DNA from: Solwaraspora sp. WMMD1047
GTDB taxonomy: Bacteria; Actinomycetota; Actinomycetes; Mycobacteriales; Micromonosporaceae
Length of the DNA stretch: 64,000 bases
Direction of reading: 5' to 3'
Assembly (NCBI RefSeq): GCF_029626155.1
Contig: NZ_JARUBL010000001.1
Location: forward strand, 3,762,501-3,826,500
Every line of letters starts with the position of its first letter. Within the stretch, counting starts at the first letter, position 1. Positions 33,763-42,069 of this stretch are shown here, in pieces. The notes below the pieces were generated by a model that was not told the origin of the DNA, did not search any database, and saw nothing but the letters and a program-made list of their open reading frames with translations. The position numbers were made by a program, and so were the translations under genes.

Positions 33763-35548
33763 GGGAAGCACCGTGCAGCGGGTTGCGCACCGCGACGTAC
33801 ACGTCACCGGAGCCGGCCAGCCGCATCCGCACCAGCGCCTTGTGCGGCACCCGCCGCGCCGTCAACGCGGCATGATCGGCTTCGGCGGCCGCCGCGATCC
33901 GCCGGTTCCGGTCGCTCCGCAACGGCTCGTACGTCTCGTCGACCACCTGCCGCACCGACCGCCACGCCGCCGCCTCGTCCAACCCGTGCGAACCGGTCAA
34001 CCGCAGCACCAGCTCACCCAGATGCGCCTGCAACGCCGAATAGCCCACCTTCGCCCGCACCGCGGTCAGGTCCGCGGTCGCCGTCACCGAACCCGGCCAC
34101 AACGGCGGCGCCAACCCGGCCGCCGCCAACCGGGGCAGATGCAGCCGCAGACCGGCGAAATCCCGCCACACCATCCGGTGCGGCACCCCGGCCACGAACG
34201 TCGGCAGGCAGTTCTGCAGATGCGCCTCCAACGCCACCCCGTACCGGGTCGTCAACCGCAGCAGCGGCGGCAGCAACAGCCGGGCGTACTCGGTCACGAA
34301 CCCCAGCGCGGCGTCCGCCGCCGCGACCACCCCACGGGTGGCCGCGTACCGGTCCACCAGGCCGGCCACCACCGGGCCGGCCACCGACCCGGCCGGCAAA
34401 GCCGCCTCCGCCGGCAGCGCCGCCTCCGCCGGCAGCGCCGCCCCCGACAACACCGTCTCCCCGGCGGCCAGCCGACCGTCGAGCCCGGACCGCAGGATCG
34501 CCGACACGTCCCGCCCCGACCCGGCCGCGACCGCCGAACCCGCCGTCTCGGCCAACAGCAGCAACCGCCCGGCCGCCGGGTCGTCGGCCAGCAGCCGACC
34601 CAGCAGACCGGAGATCACCGGCCCGTTGCGGGTGCTGGCCACCGAGATGGTCCGCCGGGTCGAGGTGACCTGAATGTCCAACGACACCTTCAGGTACCGG
34701 TGCCGCCCATCCGACCCGGCCGGCAGCAGCAGCGTCCGCAACGCGGCCGTCGGCCACGCCGGCAACTCACCGTCGAGCCGCCGCAGCCGCGGATACCGGC
34801 GCAGCACCCCCGCCAACTGCCAGCCGTGCACCGGCTGACACACGTGACCCGGCGGCGCCGCCGGAACCTGCGGATACGCCCCCGCCAACGCCGCGGCCAC
34901 GTCGTCGCCGACGAACTCCTCCCGAGGTACGGCGACGAACCCCACCCAGGTCCGCTCCGCCTCCAGGTCGTGGGCCAACACGTCGGCCACCCCCCACCCC
35001 AGCCGGGTCCGGCCGCACGGGTGCAGATTGTGCCCGTGCACCGCCAACCGCTCCGCGCCCAGCGCCGCCAGATCCGCCCCGACCCCCGCCGCCGCCGGAT
35101 ACCCGCCGGGCGAGTGCCGGGCCAACGCCACCGCCAGCTTCACCACCGCATCGGCCAACTCCACCGCCAACGCCCGCCCCGCCCCGCCCGGCACCGCCGC
35201 CGACAACAGCTCCACCGGATCCACCGGCCCGCCGCCGCCGGCCGGCCTGCCGGCGCCCCCACCGGCCGGCACGTCGATCCGGTCGAACCCGTGCCGCCGC
35301 CCCGCCGGCGCCGGCCGCGACCGCGCCCCCGCCACGTCCTCCCGCCACAGAGCCGCGGCCAACCGGGCAGCCACACTGCCCGCCGCCGCCGGCAACGCCG
35401 CCCGGAACCCGTCGACCAGCTCCGGGGCCAGCACCGCCAGCTCCCGCTCCACCAGCGCCGCCGCCTCCCGCACCGGCACCACCCCGCCCGGACCCCCCGA
35501 CACCGGCCGCCGGCCACCATCGGCCGCCACCACCGCCCGCCCGCTCAC
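33752..35548 (-). CDS. IucA/IucC family NIS siderophore synthetase, second
   Basis: 598 aa from GTG 35548, in a 4-nt GTGA overlap with the upstream synthetase. Core motifs: GHNLHPCGRTRLG (H-x-HP-x2-R-x-R-x-G, with Arg where many have Lys), YLKVSLDIQVTSTRRTIS for ATP binding, GVALEAHLQN, and a FhuF-like C-terminal half ending in KALVRMRL. Joins a carboxylate such as citrate to an amine or alcohol through an adenylate. Contains a short in-frame 18-bp repeat coding AALPAE. Confidence 0.9.
   Translation of the reverse strand: MSGRAVVAADGGRRPVSGGPGGVVPVREAAALVERELAVLAPELVDGFRAALPAAAGSVAARLAAALWREDVAGARSRPAPAGRRHGFDRIDVPAGGGAGRPAGGGGPVDPVELLSAAVPGGAGRALAVELADAVVKLAVALARHSPGGYPAAAGVGADLAALGAERLAVHGHNLHPCGRTRLGWGVADVLAHDLEAERTWVGFVAVPREEFVGDDVAAALAGAYPQVPAAPPGHVCQPVHGWQLAGVLRRYPRLRRLDGELPAWPTAALRTLLLPAGSDGRHRYLKVSLDIQVTSTRRTISVASTRNGPVISGLLGRLLADDPAAGRLLLLAETAGSAVAAGSGRDVSAILRSGLDGRLAAGETVLSGAALPAEAALPAEAALPAGSVAGPVVAGLVDRYAATRGVVAAADAALGFVTEYARLLLPPLLRLTTRYGVALEAHLQNCLPTFVAGVPHRMVWRDFAGLRLHLPRLAAAGLAPPLWPGSVTATADLTAVRAKVGYSALQAHLGELVLRLTGSHGLDEAAAWRSVRQVVDETYEPLRSDRNRRIAAAAEADHAALTARRVPHKALVRMRLAGSGDVYVAVRNPLHGASRDR
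34401..34440. repeat. 18-bp in-frame tandem repeat in the NIS synthetase
   Basis: Two exact units at 34401-34418 and 34419-34436 plus a partial third, coding (on the minus strand) AALPAE repeats in a variable loop of the protein. Confidence 0.8.
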
Positions 35549-37206
35549 CGACCCGCCAGCCCGGCGAGCGGGCCGGGCACCCGCGCCCACCGCACGTCGA
35601 GCGGATCGGTGGCCAACCGCATCGCCGTGGTCGCCTTCACCGGCCAGGTCGCGCCGAACAACGCCGCCCGATCCCCGGCCGCCGCCGGCACCCCCCGCGC
35701 CACCTCAGCCACCGCCCGCCACAACGACCCCGGCGCCACCCCGAAGGTCCGACTCAGCACCGCCACCTGCTCACCCAACGCCACCCCCAGCGCCCCCAAC
35801 AGGGTGTCGCGCAGCACCTGCGGATCATCGGCGGCCAGGTCACCGTGCAGCGGCGGCGGCGCCAACCCGTACCGGGCCAACCCGGCCGGACTGACCCGGA
35901 TCCCACCCACGTCCCGGTACCACAACCGGACCGGCCGACCGGCCCGCAACACCACAAGCAGGTTCTGACCGTGCGCCTCCAACGCCACCCCCCACCGCAG
36001 CAGCGCCAACGGGCCCGGCAACACCACCCGCGCCAGCGCCGCCAGCCACCGCACCGGATCACCGGCGCAACCGACGTCGACCGCCGCCGCGGACACCGGC
36101 CGACCATCCACCCCCGCCGCCGCCAGCACCGCCAACGGCAACACCACCTCACCCGCCCCGACCGGCGGCACCCGCCGCTGCACCACCGCCAGACTCCGCC
36201 ACGGCCGACCGTCCACCAGCACCGCCCCGGCGGCCGGCTCCACCAACACCGTCAACCCCGACCCGGCCCGCGCCGCCAACCCCGCCAGGAACGCCGTCAC
36301 CGGCGGCCCGTTACGCACCGCCGCCTCCGACACCGTCCGCACCGCACTCGTCATCTGCACGTCCACCGCCGTCTTCAGCTGCCGGCCAGGCTCACCCACC
36401 ACCGACACCGTCCGCAGCGACATCAACGGCCGCACCGGCAACCGCCGGCCGGTGTCCCGCAACCAGCCGAGACCCTCCACCAGCCGCTCGTACTGCCACG
36501 GGTGCACCGGCAGCACCGGCGCCAGACCCGCACCCGTGCTGAACCAACGGCCAGCCGGCACCGCCACCAACCGCAACGCCACCCGCGGCCGATGCTCCGG
36601 CGCGTACGCCAACACCTGCCCGGTCGACATCCCGGCCCGGGTCCGGCACCCCGGATGCAGCGGATGCCCGTCGACCACCATCGACTCCCAGCCAGCCGGC
36701 GGCTCCACCAACCCGCCCCCCGCACCGCCACCGGCCACCGGCGCCGGCCGGGCCGCCCGGGCCAGCGCCAGGTTCGCCACACTGTTCGCCACCTCGGCCG
36801 CGAACCCGCCGCCCCGACCCGGCAGCCCACACCCGGCGAGCAACTCCGCCGGATCCGCGTACGCCCCACCCGACCCGTCCGGGTGCCGCACCCGCACCAC
36901 CAACCCGGCCGCCGCCACCGCGAACGGCGCCGCCGCGGACACCGGACCCGACAACCGCCGCCCGTCGGACAGCACCACGGTCAACCGACCGCCGCGCTCC
37001 TCCCGACCGGCGACGCCGGCGATCGGCTCCCGCGACAGCGCCCCCCACAACCGGGCCAACACCGCGGCCCGGGCCGCCGGCAACTCGGCCGCGTATCCGG
37101 CCGACAACTCGGGACGGCACCGGGCCAGGTCGTCGCCGACCTCCACCGGCCCCGGCAACACCACCGCCACCGACGGCACGGACCGGCGCACAGGACTGTC
37201 GGACAC
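35545..37206 (-). CDS. IucA/IucC family NIS siderophore synthetase, first
   Basis: 553 aa from GTG 37206, slightly short for the family. Motifs: VVDGHPLHPGCRTRAG (HP-x2-R-x-R), QLKTAVDVQMTSAVRTVS for ATP binding with the following RNGPP, GVALEAHGQNLLVV, and a C-terminal VKATTAMRL. No ribosome site; GAACAAT lies about 8 nt upstream of the GTG (minus strand) and could be a -10 for a leaderless message. First full gene of the three-gene siderophore operon. No exporter, receptor or iron box was found next to it. Confidence 0.88.
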   Translation of the reverse strand: MSDSPVRRSVPSVAVVLPGPVEVGDDLARCRPELSAGYAAELPAARAAVLARLWGALSREPIAGVAGREERGGRLTVVLSDGRRLSGPVSAAAPFAVAAAGLVVRVRHPDGSGGAYADPAELLAGCGLPGRGGGFAAEVANSVANLALARAARPAPVAGGGAGGGLVEPPAGWESMVVDGHPLHPGCRTRAGMSTGQVLAYAPEHRPRVALRLVAVPAGRWFSTGAGLAPVLPVHPWQYERLVEGLGWLRDTGRRLPVRPLMSLRTVSVVGEPGRQLKTAVDVQMTSAVRTVSEAAVRNGPPVTAFLAGLAARAGSGLTVLVEPAAGAVLVDGRPWRSLAVVQRRVPPVGAGEVVLPLAVLAAAGVDGRPVSAAAVDVGCAGDPVRWLAALARVVLPGPLALLRWGVALEAHGQNLLVVLRAGRPVRLWYRDVGGIRVSPAGLARYGLAPPPLHGDLAADDPQVLRDTLLGALGVALGEQVAVLSRTFGVAPGSLWRAVAEVARGVPAAAGDRAALFGATWPVKATTAMRLATDPLDVRWARVPGPLAGLAGR

Positions 37207-37289
37207 GGCACCATTGTTCGCGCCGCACCGCCCGCGCGGCAGGGTGGCGGTGATCTCACTTCCCGCCCGGCGCCGACCACACCGGCCCG

Positions 37290-37379
37290 TCAGCGGCCGC
37301 GGAGCCGGCGGATCCAGATCCCCACGGCACCCAACGCCACGAACAGCAACACCGAACAGACCAGGGCCTTGAAGATCAC
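37290..37379 (-). CDS. Very small single-TM protein (29 aa)
   Basis: Frame from GTG 37379 codes IFKALVCSVLLFVALGAVGIWIRRLRG: one hydrophobic helix followed by a basic end, the layout of a bitopic micro-protein. It sits 83 nt upstream of the siderophore synthetase on the same strand. No ribosome site is evident; the call rests on composition alone. Confidence 0.4.
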   Translation of the reverse strand: MIFKALVCSVLLFVALGAVGIWIRRLRGR

Positions 37380-37408
37380 AGCGGCAACTGTGCCACACCG
37401 CCGGGCCT

Positions 37409-37414
37409 TAGGGT
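37409..37414 (+). promoter_or_regulatory. -10 element TAGGGT, leaderless start
   Basis: TAGGGT, then 6 nt (GCAGGG), then ATG 37421. Could serve both as a leaderless promoter and a short ribosome site. Confidence 0.45.
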
Positions 37415-37420
37415 GCAGGG

Positions 37421-38200
37421 ATGCGCCTGGCGACCTTCAACCTGCTGCACGGCCGCTCACCCCACGACGGGCTGGTCGACGAGGCCCGCCTGACCGCGGC
37501 CGTCACCGCACTCGACGCCGACATCCTGGCCATGCAGGAGGTCGACCGCGACCAGACCCGCAGTGGCCGGCTCGACCAGACCGCGATCGCCGCCCGCGCG
37601 CTCGGCGCCCCCGCCCACCGGTTCGCCGCCGCCATGGTCGGCACGCCCGGGGAGCGGTTCCGCCCACTGACCCACGACGACGACGGACACGGCGAACCCT
37701 GCTACGGAGTCGGCCTGGTCAGCCGGTATCCCGTCCGCTCCTGGCATGTCACCCGGCTGCCCTGCACGCCGGTGCGGTCACCGGTCTGGGTCGCCGGCCC
37801 CGGCGGAGGGCTGATCCTGCTCCGCGACGAACCGCGGGTGGTCATCGCCGCCGTCCTGGACACCCCGCACGGCCCCCTCACCGCCGCCGCCACCCACCTG
37901 TCCTTCGTACCGGGCTGGAACCTGCGCCAGCTGCGACAGGTGGTCCGCGCGCTGCGTACCCTCCCACCGCCCCGGATCCTGCTCGGCGACCTCAACATGC
38001 CGGGCGGTCTGGCCCGGCTGGTCTCCGGCTGGCAGGTGCTCGGCCGGCGCCCGACGTATCCGGCCGAGGCGCCCCGCGTGCAGCTCGACCACGTCCTGGC
38101 CGACCCCCGCGGCGGCGGCTCGTTGCCCCCCGTGGTGGCCGTCGACGCGCCACCGGCCACCATCTCCGACCACCGGCCGCTCGTGGTGGAACTGGCCTGA
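37421..38200 (+). CDS. Endonuclease/exonuclease/phosphatase (EEP) family protein
   Basis: 259 aa with the EEP fold: RLATFNLLHGR (catalytic Asn), DILAMQEVD (metal Glu), GVGLVSRYP, THLSF (His), LLGDLNMPG (Asp-x-Asn) and the final SDHRPLVVEL (Asp-His pair). All catalytic positions are present. Members cleave phosphodiesters in DNA, inositol phosphates or sphingolipids; the substrate here cannot be chosen. No signal peptide, so cytosolic. Confidence 0.9.
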   Translation: MRLATFNLLHGRSPHDGLVDEARLTAAVTALDADILAMQEVDRDQTRSGRLDQTAIAARALGAPAHRFAAAMVGTPGERFRPLTHDDDGHGEPCYGVGLVSRYPVRSWHVTRLPCTPVRSPVWVAGPGGGLILLRDEPRVVIAAVLDTPHGPLTAAATHLSFVPGWNLRQLRQVVRALRTLPPPRILLGDLNMPGGLARLVSGWQVLGRRPTYPAEAPRVQLDHVLADPRGGGSLPPVVAVDAPPATISDHRPLVVELA

Positions 38201-38220
38201 CCAGCACCGCGACCCGCTGT

Positions 38221-38266
38221 TAGTTTAAGCCCCAAACTATTGACAGCACTGATCCAGCCATGTCAA
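38221..38266. promoter_or_regulatory. Nested dyads upstream of the LPMO gene
   Basis: TAGTTT-(7)-AAACTA at 38221-38239, immediately followed by TTGACA (38240-38245) and its inverse TGTCAA (38261-38266) with a 15-nt centre. This AT-rich cluster 160-200 bp upstream of the LPMO ATG is the likely promoter/operator region; no good -10 follows TTGACA at 17 or 18 nt, so the promoter itself is uncertain. The rest of the 225-bp gap shows nothing. Confidence 0.4.
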
Positions 38267-38425
38267 TCTCTGACTGCGGGACCGGTCGTGGGAGCCAACC
38301 GGCCGGCACCGGAGTGGCCGAGGGCAGCCCTCCGCACGCCACCCGTCCCAGCCTGCGCACGCCCGACCACCCACCGCCACGGGCCCGCGACGGCGCCGCC
38401 TCTCCGCACCCACTGGGGGCCCACA

Positions 38426-39559
38426 ATGTCATCGACCGCACGCACCCACCGCCCGGCCGCCCTGCGCGCCCTGGCCATCGCCACCATGAGCCTGATCGTG
38501 CTCACCACCGCACTGATCAACGCCGACGCCGCCCACGCACACGGCTCCGCCATCAACCCACCGTCGCGCAACTACGGCTGCTGGAAACGCTGGGGCGGCA
38601 ACTTCCAGGCCCCCGAAATGGCCACCCAGGACCCCATGTGCCACCAGGCCTGGCAGAACGACCCGAACGGCATGTGGAACTGGAACGGCCTCTACCGCGA
38701 CGGCGTCGGCGGCAACCACCAGGCCTACGTCCCCGACGGACAGCTCTGCAGCGCCGGCCGCACCGACGGCAACCGCTACGCCGCCATGGACACCCCCGGC
38801 GCCTGGCAGGCCACCCAGGTGAACAACAACTTCACCGTCACCGTCCACGACCAGGCCCTGCACGGCGCCGACTACCACCGCATCTACGTCACCCGGCAGG
38901 GCTTCAACCCGCTCACCACCGCGCCCCGCTGGAGCGACCTCGAACTGGTCAGCCAGACCGGCGTCGTACCACCCGGCCAGGGCACCAGGGTCCCCAACGA
39001 CCCGGTCCTCAACGGCGTCAACGTCTCCATCAACGTCAGCGCCCCCGGCCGCACCGGCCGCCACCTGGTCTACACCATCTGGAAGGCCAGCCACTCCGAC
39101 CAGACCTACTACTTCTGCAGCGACGTGATCTTCCCCGGCGGCGGCACCACCCCGACCACCCCACCGGTCACCACCCCGCCGGCACCCACGACCCCGCCCG
39201 CCACCACGCCGCCCGCCCCGACCACCCCGCCGGCACCGACCACGCCACCCGCCGGCACCGGCGGCTGCGCCGCCAGCTACACCATCACCAGCCAATGGTC
39301 CGGTGGCTTCCAGGCCGAGGTCCGGGTCACCGCCGGCGCATCGCCCATCACCGGCTGGACCGTCACCATGCCCTTCGCCAACGGCCAACGCATCAGCCAG
39401 GCCTGGGGGGCGACCATCGCCACCAGCGGCTCGACCGCCACCGCCCGCAACGTCGGCTACAACGGCAGCATCGCCGCCGGCGCCAGCACCACCTTCGGAT
39501 TCATCGGCTCCTGGACCGGCACCAACGCCGCACCAGCCCTGACCTGCGCCGTCGCCTGA
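38426..39559 (+). CDS. Secreted AA10 lytic polysaccharide monooxygenase with CBM2
   Basis: 377 aa. Signal peptide 1-38 (positive THRPAALRAL, hydrophobic core, AHA cleavage) leaving His39 as the mature N-terminus, the copper-coordinating His1 of LPMOs; the second copper His lies in ALHGADYHRIYVTRQGF. The catalytic module (HGSAINPPSRNYGCW to YYFCSDVIF) is followed by a Thr/Pro linker of about 45 residues and a C-terminal CBM2 (GGCAASYTITSQWSGGF to ALTCAVA). CBM2 and the module type suggest oxidative cleavage of cellulose or chitin outside the cell. GGGGG lies about 7 nt before ATG 38426. Confidence 0.93.
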   Translation: MSSTARTHRPAALRALAIATMSLIVLTTALINADAAHAHGSAINPPSRNYGCWKRWGGNFQAPEMATQDPMCHQAWQNDPNGMWNWNGLYRDGVGGNHQAYVPDGQLCSAGRTDGNRYAAMDTPGAWQATQVNNNFTVTVHDQALHGADYHRIYVTRQGFNPLTTAPRWSDLELVSQTGVVPPGQGTRVPNDPVLNGVNVSINVSAPGRTGRHLVYTIWKASHSDQTYYFCSDVIFPGGGTTPTTPPVTTPPAPTTPPATTPPAPTTPPAPTTPPAGTGGCAASYTITSQWSGGFQAEVRVTAGASPITGWTVTMPFANGQRISQAWGATIATSGSTATARNVGYNGSIAAGASTTFGFIGSWTGTNAAPALTCAVA

Positions 39560-39605
39560 CCCCGGAGCGCCGGTGGGGCCGCAGCCACGCGGCCCCACCG
39601 GCGGC

Positions 39606-40619
39606 CTACCCACCCGGCACACCGAGCAACGTGCCCAGCACCCGGTTCGTGCGGTTCGCCCGGATCGCCGCCCGCTGCTGGCCCGCCGTGACCTCGATGT
39701 AGTTCTGGCTCGACGCCAGACTCGCGTGCCCCAACAACCGCATGATCTCCGACGCGCTCGCCCCGTCCTCGGCCAGCCGCGTCGCGAACGTGTGCCGCAG
39801 CGCGTGCAACCGCGCCCCCCGCGGCACCCGGTCGGTGACGCCCGCCCGCCGGTAACACGACTCCACCAGATACTGCAGACCACCGCGGCGCAGCGGCGCA
39901 CCCCACCGGTCGACAAGCAACGCGCCACCCACCTCGACCGACCGCGCCCCGAACCGGCGCCGCCGGGAATCCAGATAGGCCTCCACCAGCGCGTCCAACT
40001 CCGGCTCGACCGGGATCATCCGGACCCGGCCGCCCTTGCCCGCCACCTCCACCCGGCGCTCACCGGGCCGACCCGACACCGAACCCGTCCGCAGCGCGAG
40101 CAACTCCGCCAGCCGCAACCCGGCGCAGAGCGCCAGGCCCAGCACCGCCAGATCCCGCTCCGGCCACGGATCCCGCTGCCGCCCGTCCGGCACCGCAACG
40201 GCGGCCAACAGCCGCTCCGGGGTCTGCTCACCGCGCAGCGGCTTCGGCAACGGAACCTGGCTCGCCGGTCTGGCCACCGCCAGCATCGGGTTGCCCGCCA
40301 CCACGCCCTCACCGACCAGGAACGTGAAGAAGCTGTTCCAGGTCGACCAGGCCCGCTGGACCGACGCCGCGGCCCGCGGGGCGGCGAACCGGGCGAACGC
40401 GGCCCGCAGCGCCCGGCCGGTGAAGGCGTCGACGCACACCCCGGCGAGCGGATCAGGCGCCGGGAGCGGACCCGACCGGGGGAGTGCCGCCGGATCACGC
40501 CCGGCGACCAGCACCGCGACGGCGACCAGATCCCGCCGGTACGCCGCCAGGGTGTGCGGGGACGGCTTGCGGGTGGCCCGGGAGGCGAGGAAGTCGGCGA
40601 TGAGGGGGAGTAGGGGCAT
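39606..40619 (-). CDS. Tyrosine recombinase (XerC/XerD/integrase family)
   Basis: 337 aa from ATG 40619 (GGGTGAA just upstream); ATG 40637, inside the palindrome, is an alternative. N-terminal SAM-like core-binding domain (LLPLIADFLASRATRKPSPHTLAAYRRDL) and a complete catalytic domain: Arg169 in AGLRLAELLAL, Lys195 in GKGGRVRMIPV, His272 and Arg275 in HALRHTFATR, His298 in LLGHASLASSQNY and nucleophile Tyr307. It resembles chromosomal Xer proteins more than phage integrases in size. It has no phage, tRNA or plasmid neighbours. Two dif-like sites lie within 400 bp upstream, suggesting it acts on them. Confidence 0.9.
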   Translation of the reverse strand: MPLLPLIADFLASRATRKPSPHTLAAYRRDLVAVAVLVAGRDPAALPRSGPLPAPDPLAGVCVDAFTGRALRAAFARFAAPRAAASVQRAWSTWNSFFTFLVGEGVVAGNPMLAVARPASQVPLPKPLRGEQTPERLLAAVAVPDGRQRDPWPERDLAVLGLALCAGLRLAELLALRTGSVSGRPGERRVEVAGKGGRVRMIPVEPELDALVEAYLDSRRRRFGARSVEVGGALLVDRWGAPLRRGGLQYLVESCYRRAGVTDRVPRGARLHALRHTFATRLAEDGASASEIMRLLGHASLASSQNYIEVTAGQQRAAIRANRTNRVLGTLLGVPGG

Positions 40620-40626
40620 TTCACCC

Positions 40627-40658
40627 GAATCATGCATAACGGATATTATGCATGATTC
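40627..40658. other. Dif-like recombination site A (13-bp perfect inverted arms, 6-bp centre)
   Basis: Arms GAATCATGCATAA at 40627-40639 and its exact inverse at 40646-40658 flank CGGATA. Read as 11-6-11 (40629-40656) this has the XerC/XerD site plan, with core CATAA-N6-TTATG as in E. coli dif. It is directly upstream of the recombinase start. It could instead be an operator for that gene; being symmetric it would not by itself set recombination direction. Confidence 0.5.
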
Positions 40659-40996
40659 TGTCTCATGTGGACACTGGGATCAGGGGAGAGTGCCCGGGTC
40701 CGGGGTGGCTGCATCGGGGGCGGGGCGTCAGCGGCGTCGACCTGCGGCACCACGGCAAGGTCCGACGATCCGACTCACCGCGCGGAGGCGGACACGACCG
40801 GAGACAGCGCCGGCGCCGAACCGACGACCGTTTCCCGGGTGGAAGCCGGCCACCTGGGACGTACCCGGGGTGCATCCGGCGTCGGCGCGGAGGCGCCGTC
40901 GACACGTCGCAGCGAGGAGGCCGAGGCGCGCGGCTTCCGGAGAGGATGACAGCGGTGTAGTCCACCGCACGCTCCTCGGCGCCCATCGGCCGAGCT
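40659..40996. other. 338-bp spacer without a convincing gene
   Basis: Between the two dif-like sites. Short open frames exist on both strands but none has a ribosome site, family resemblance or codon pattern like the neighbours. Composition is mildly G-rich on the + strand. No strong hairpin was seen. Confidence 0.5.
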
Positions 40997-41024
40997 AGTT
41001 GACATAATGTCAATTATCGAACCG
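40997..41024 (-). other. Dif-like recombination site B, resembling actinobacterial chromosomal dif
   Basis: Read on the minus strand: left arm CGGTTCGATAA (41024-41014), centre TTGACA (41013-41008), right arm TTATGTCAACT (41007-40997). The CGATAAT-N3-CATTATGTCAA pattern is what I remember for actinobacterial dif sites. The left arm includes the TAA stop of the AraC gene. A 15-nt palindrome TTGACATAATGTCAA is embedded (40999-41013), so an operator is an alternative. Confidence 0.55.
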
Positions 41025-41991
41025 GTACGGGGTCCTGCTCGGAGGGGTCGCCCACCCTCCCGGCAGGCAGGTGGGAGCCGTTCTGGCGAACAAGGCCGGC
41101 GTACCGGCGCGGCGGCACACCCATGATGCGTTTGAACGCGGTGTTGAACGCGGGCTCGGACTCGTAGCCCAGGGAGCCGGCGATCCGGGCGACGGTGTCG
41201 TCGCCGTGCTGGAGCCGCTCCGCGGCGAGCATCATCCGCCAGCGGGCCAGGTAGGCGATCGGGGTCTCGCCGGCGCGGGTCCGGAAGCACTCGGCGAACG
41301 CGGAGCGGGACATGCCCGCGACGGTGGCGAGGCCGCGCACCGTCCAGGAGCGGCCCGGGTCGGCGTGCATGGCGGCGAGCGCGGCGTGCATGCGGGGGTC
41401 GGCGAGCGCGGCGAACCAGCCGACGTCGTCGTGGGCGGGCGCGGCCAGGTAGAGGCGCAGGGCCTGGACCAGCATCATGTGCGCGAGCTGTTGCGCGATC
41501 AGGTCCGAGCCCGGACGCGGCTCGCGGAACTCCTCCATCATCAGCTCGATCGACCAGCGCAGCCGGGCCCGGTCGTCGGAGGTGCTGACCAGCATCAGCG
41601 GCGGCAGGTTCCGCAGCAGCAGCCCGACGTGCGGGCTGCCGGCCTCGAAGCGGGCGCCGACCAGGTAGACGCCACCGCCGCCGTTGTAGGTGATGACCTG
41701 GCCGCTGCGGTCGGGGTCGAGCACCGTGGAGGCGCGCGCCGGTGCGACGTCCGGTGCGCTGCCGATGACGGCCGTGCGGCCGGTGGGAAGCACGAAGCAG
41801 GCGCCCTCCGCAACGGGAACCGGCGGGTGGCCGGCGAGCGTCAGCCAGCAGGAGCCCTTGACGACCGCGTAGCACTTGATCCGGCCGGCCAGATCGTCGA
41901 GTTCCAGCGCCCAGTCGCCACCGGCGTCGAAGCCTGCGGTGAGGTAGCCGTGCGGCCTCAGCAGCGCGAGTACCTCGCTCAGCGGATCCAT
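41014..41991 (-). CDS. AraC family regulator with cupin sensor
   Basis: 325 aa. The N-terminal cupin (about 15-185; CYAVVKGSCWLTLAGHPP, EGACFVLPTGR, GARFEAGS) belongs to the Cupin_6 type; the C-terminal AraC domain has two helix-turn-helices (VRGLATVAGMSRSAFAECFR and VARIAGSLGYESEPAFNTAFKR) and ends MGVPPRRY. ATG 41991 is divergent from the F420-NADP reductase gene 78 bp away, its probable target. The stop codon lies inside dif-like site B. Confidence 0.9.
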   Translation of the reverse strand: MDPLSEVLALLRPHGYLTAGFDAGGDWALELDDLAGRIKCYAVVKGSCWLTLAGHPPVPVAEGACFVLPTGRTAVIGSAPDVAPARASTVLDPDRSGQVITYNGGGGVYLVGARFEAGSPHVGLLLRNLPPLMLVSTSDDRARLRWSIELMMEEFREPRPGSDLIAQQLAHMMLVQALRLYLAAPAHDDVGWFAALADPRMHAALAAMHADPGRSWTVRGLATVAGMSRSAFAECFRTRAGETPIAYLARWRMMLAAERLQHGDDTVARIAGSLGYESEPAFNTAFKRIMGVPPRRYAGLVRQNGSHLPAGRVGDPSEQDPVPVR

Positions 41992-42069
41992 CGCGCCCCC
42001 GGACGATCGCGAACAAAACAGAGACTTTCAAGCATAGAGGGTACGGTGTGGTCGCCTTAGATTTGGATC

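Noticed and set aside
32593-35968. Long + strand frames over the siderophore operon
   Set aside because: Pro/Arg/His-rich translations without any motif, opposite to clear IucA/IucC and decarboxylase genes.
38240-38268. TTGACA as a classical -35 promoter box before the LPMO gene
   Set aside because: No acceptable -10 at 16-18 nt; kept only as part of a dyad cluster.
38201-38425. DtxR/IdeR iron box controlling the siderophore genes
   Set aside because: The TTAGTTTAAGCCCC stretch does not match the TTAGGTTAGGCTAACCTAA-type consensus and lies before the LPMO gene, not the siderophore operon.
39606-41024. Prophage or integrative element
   Set aside because: Only a recombinase is present; there is no tRNA target, excisionase, replication or phage gene and both flanks are ordinary chromosomal genes.
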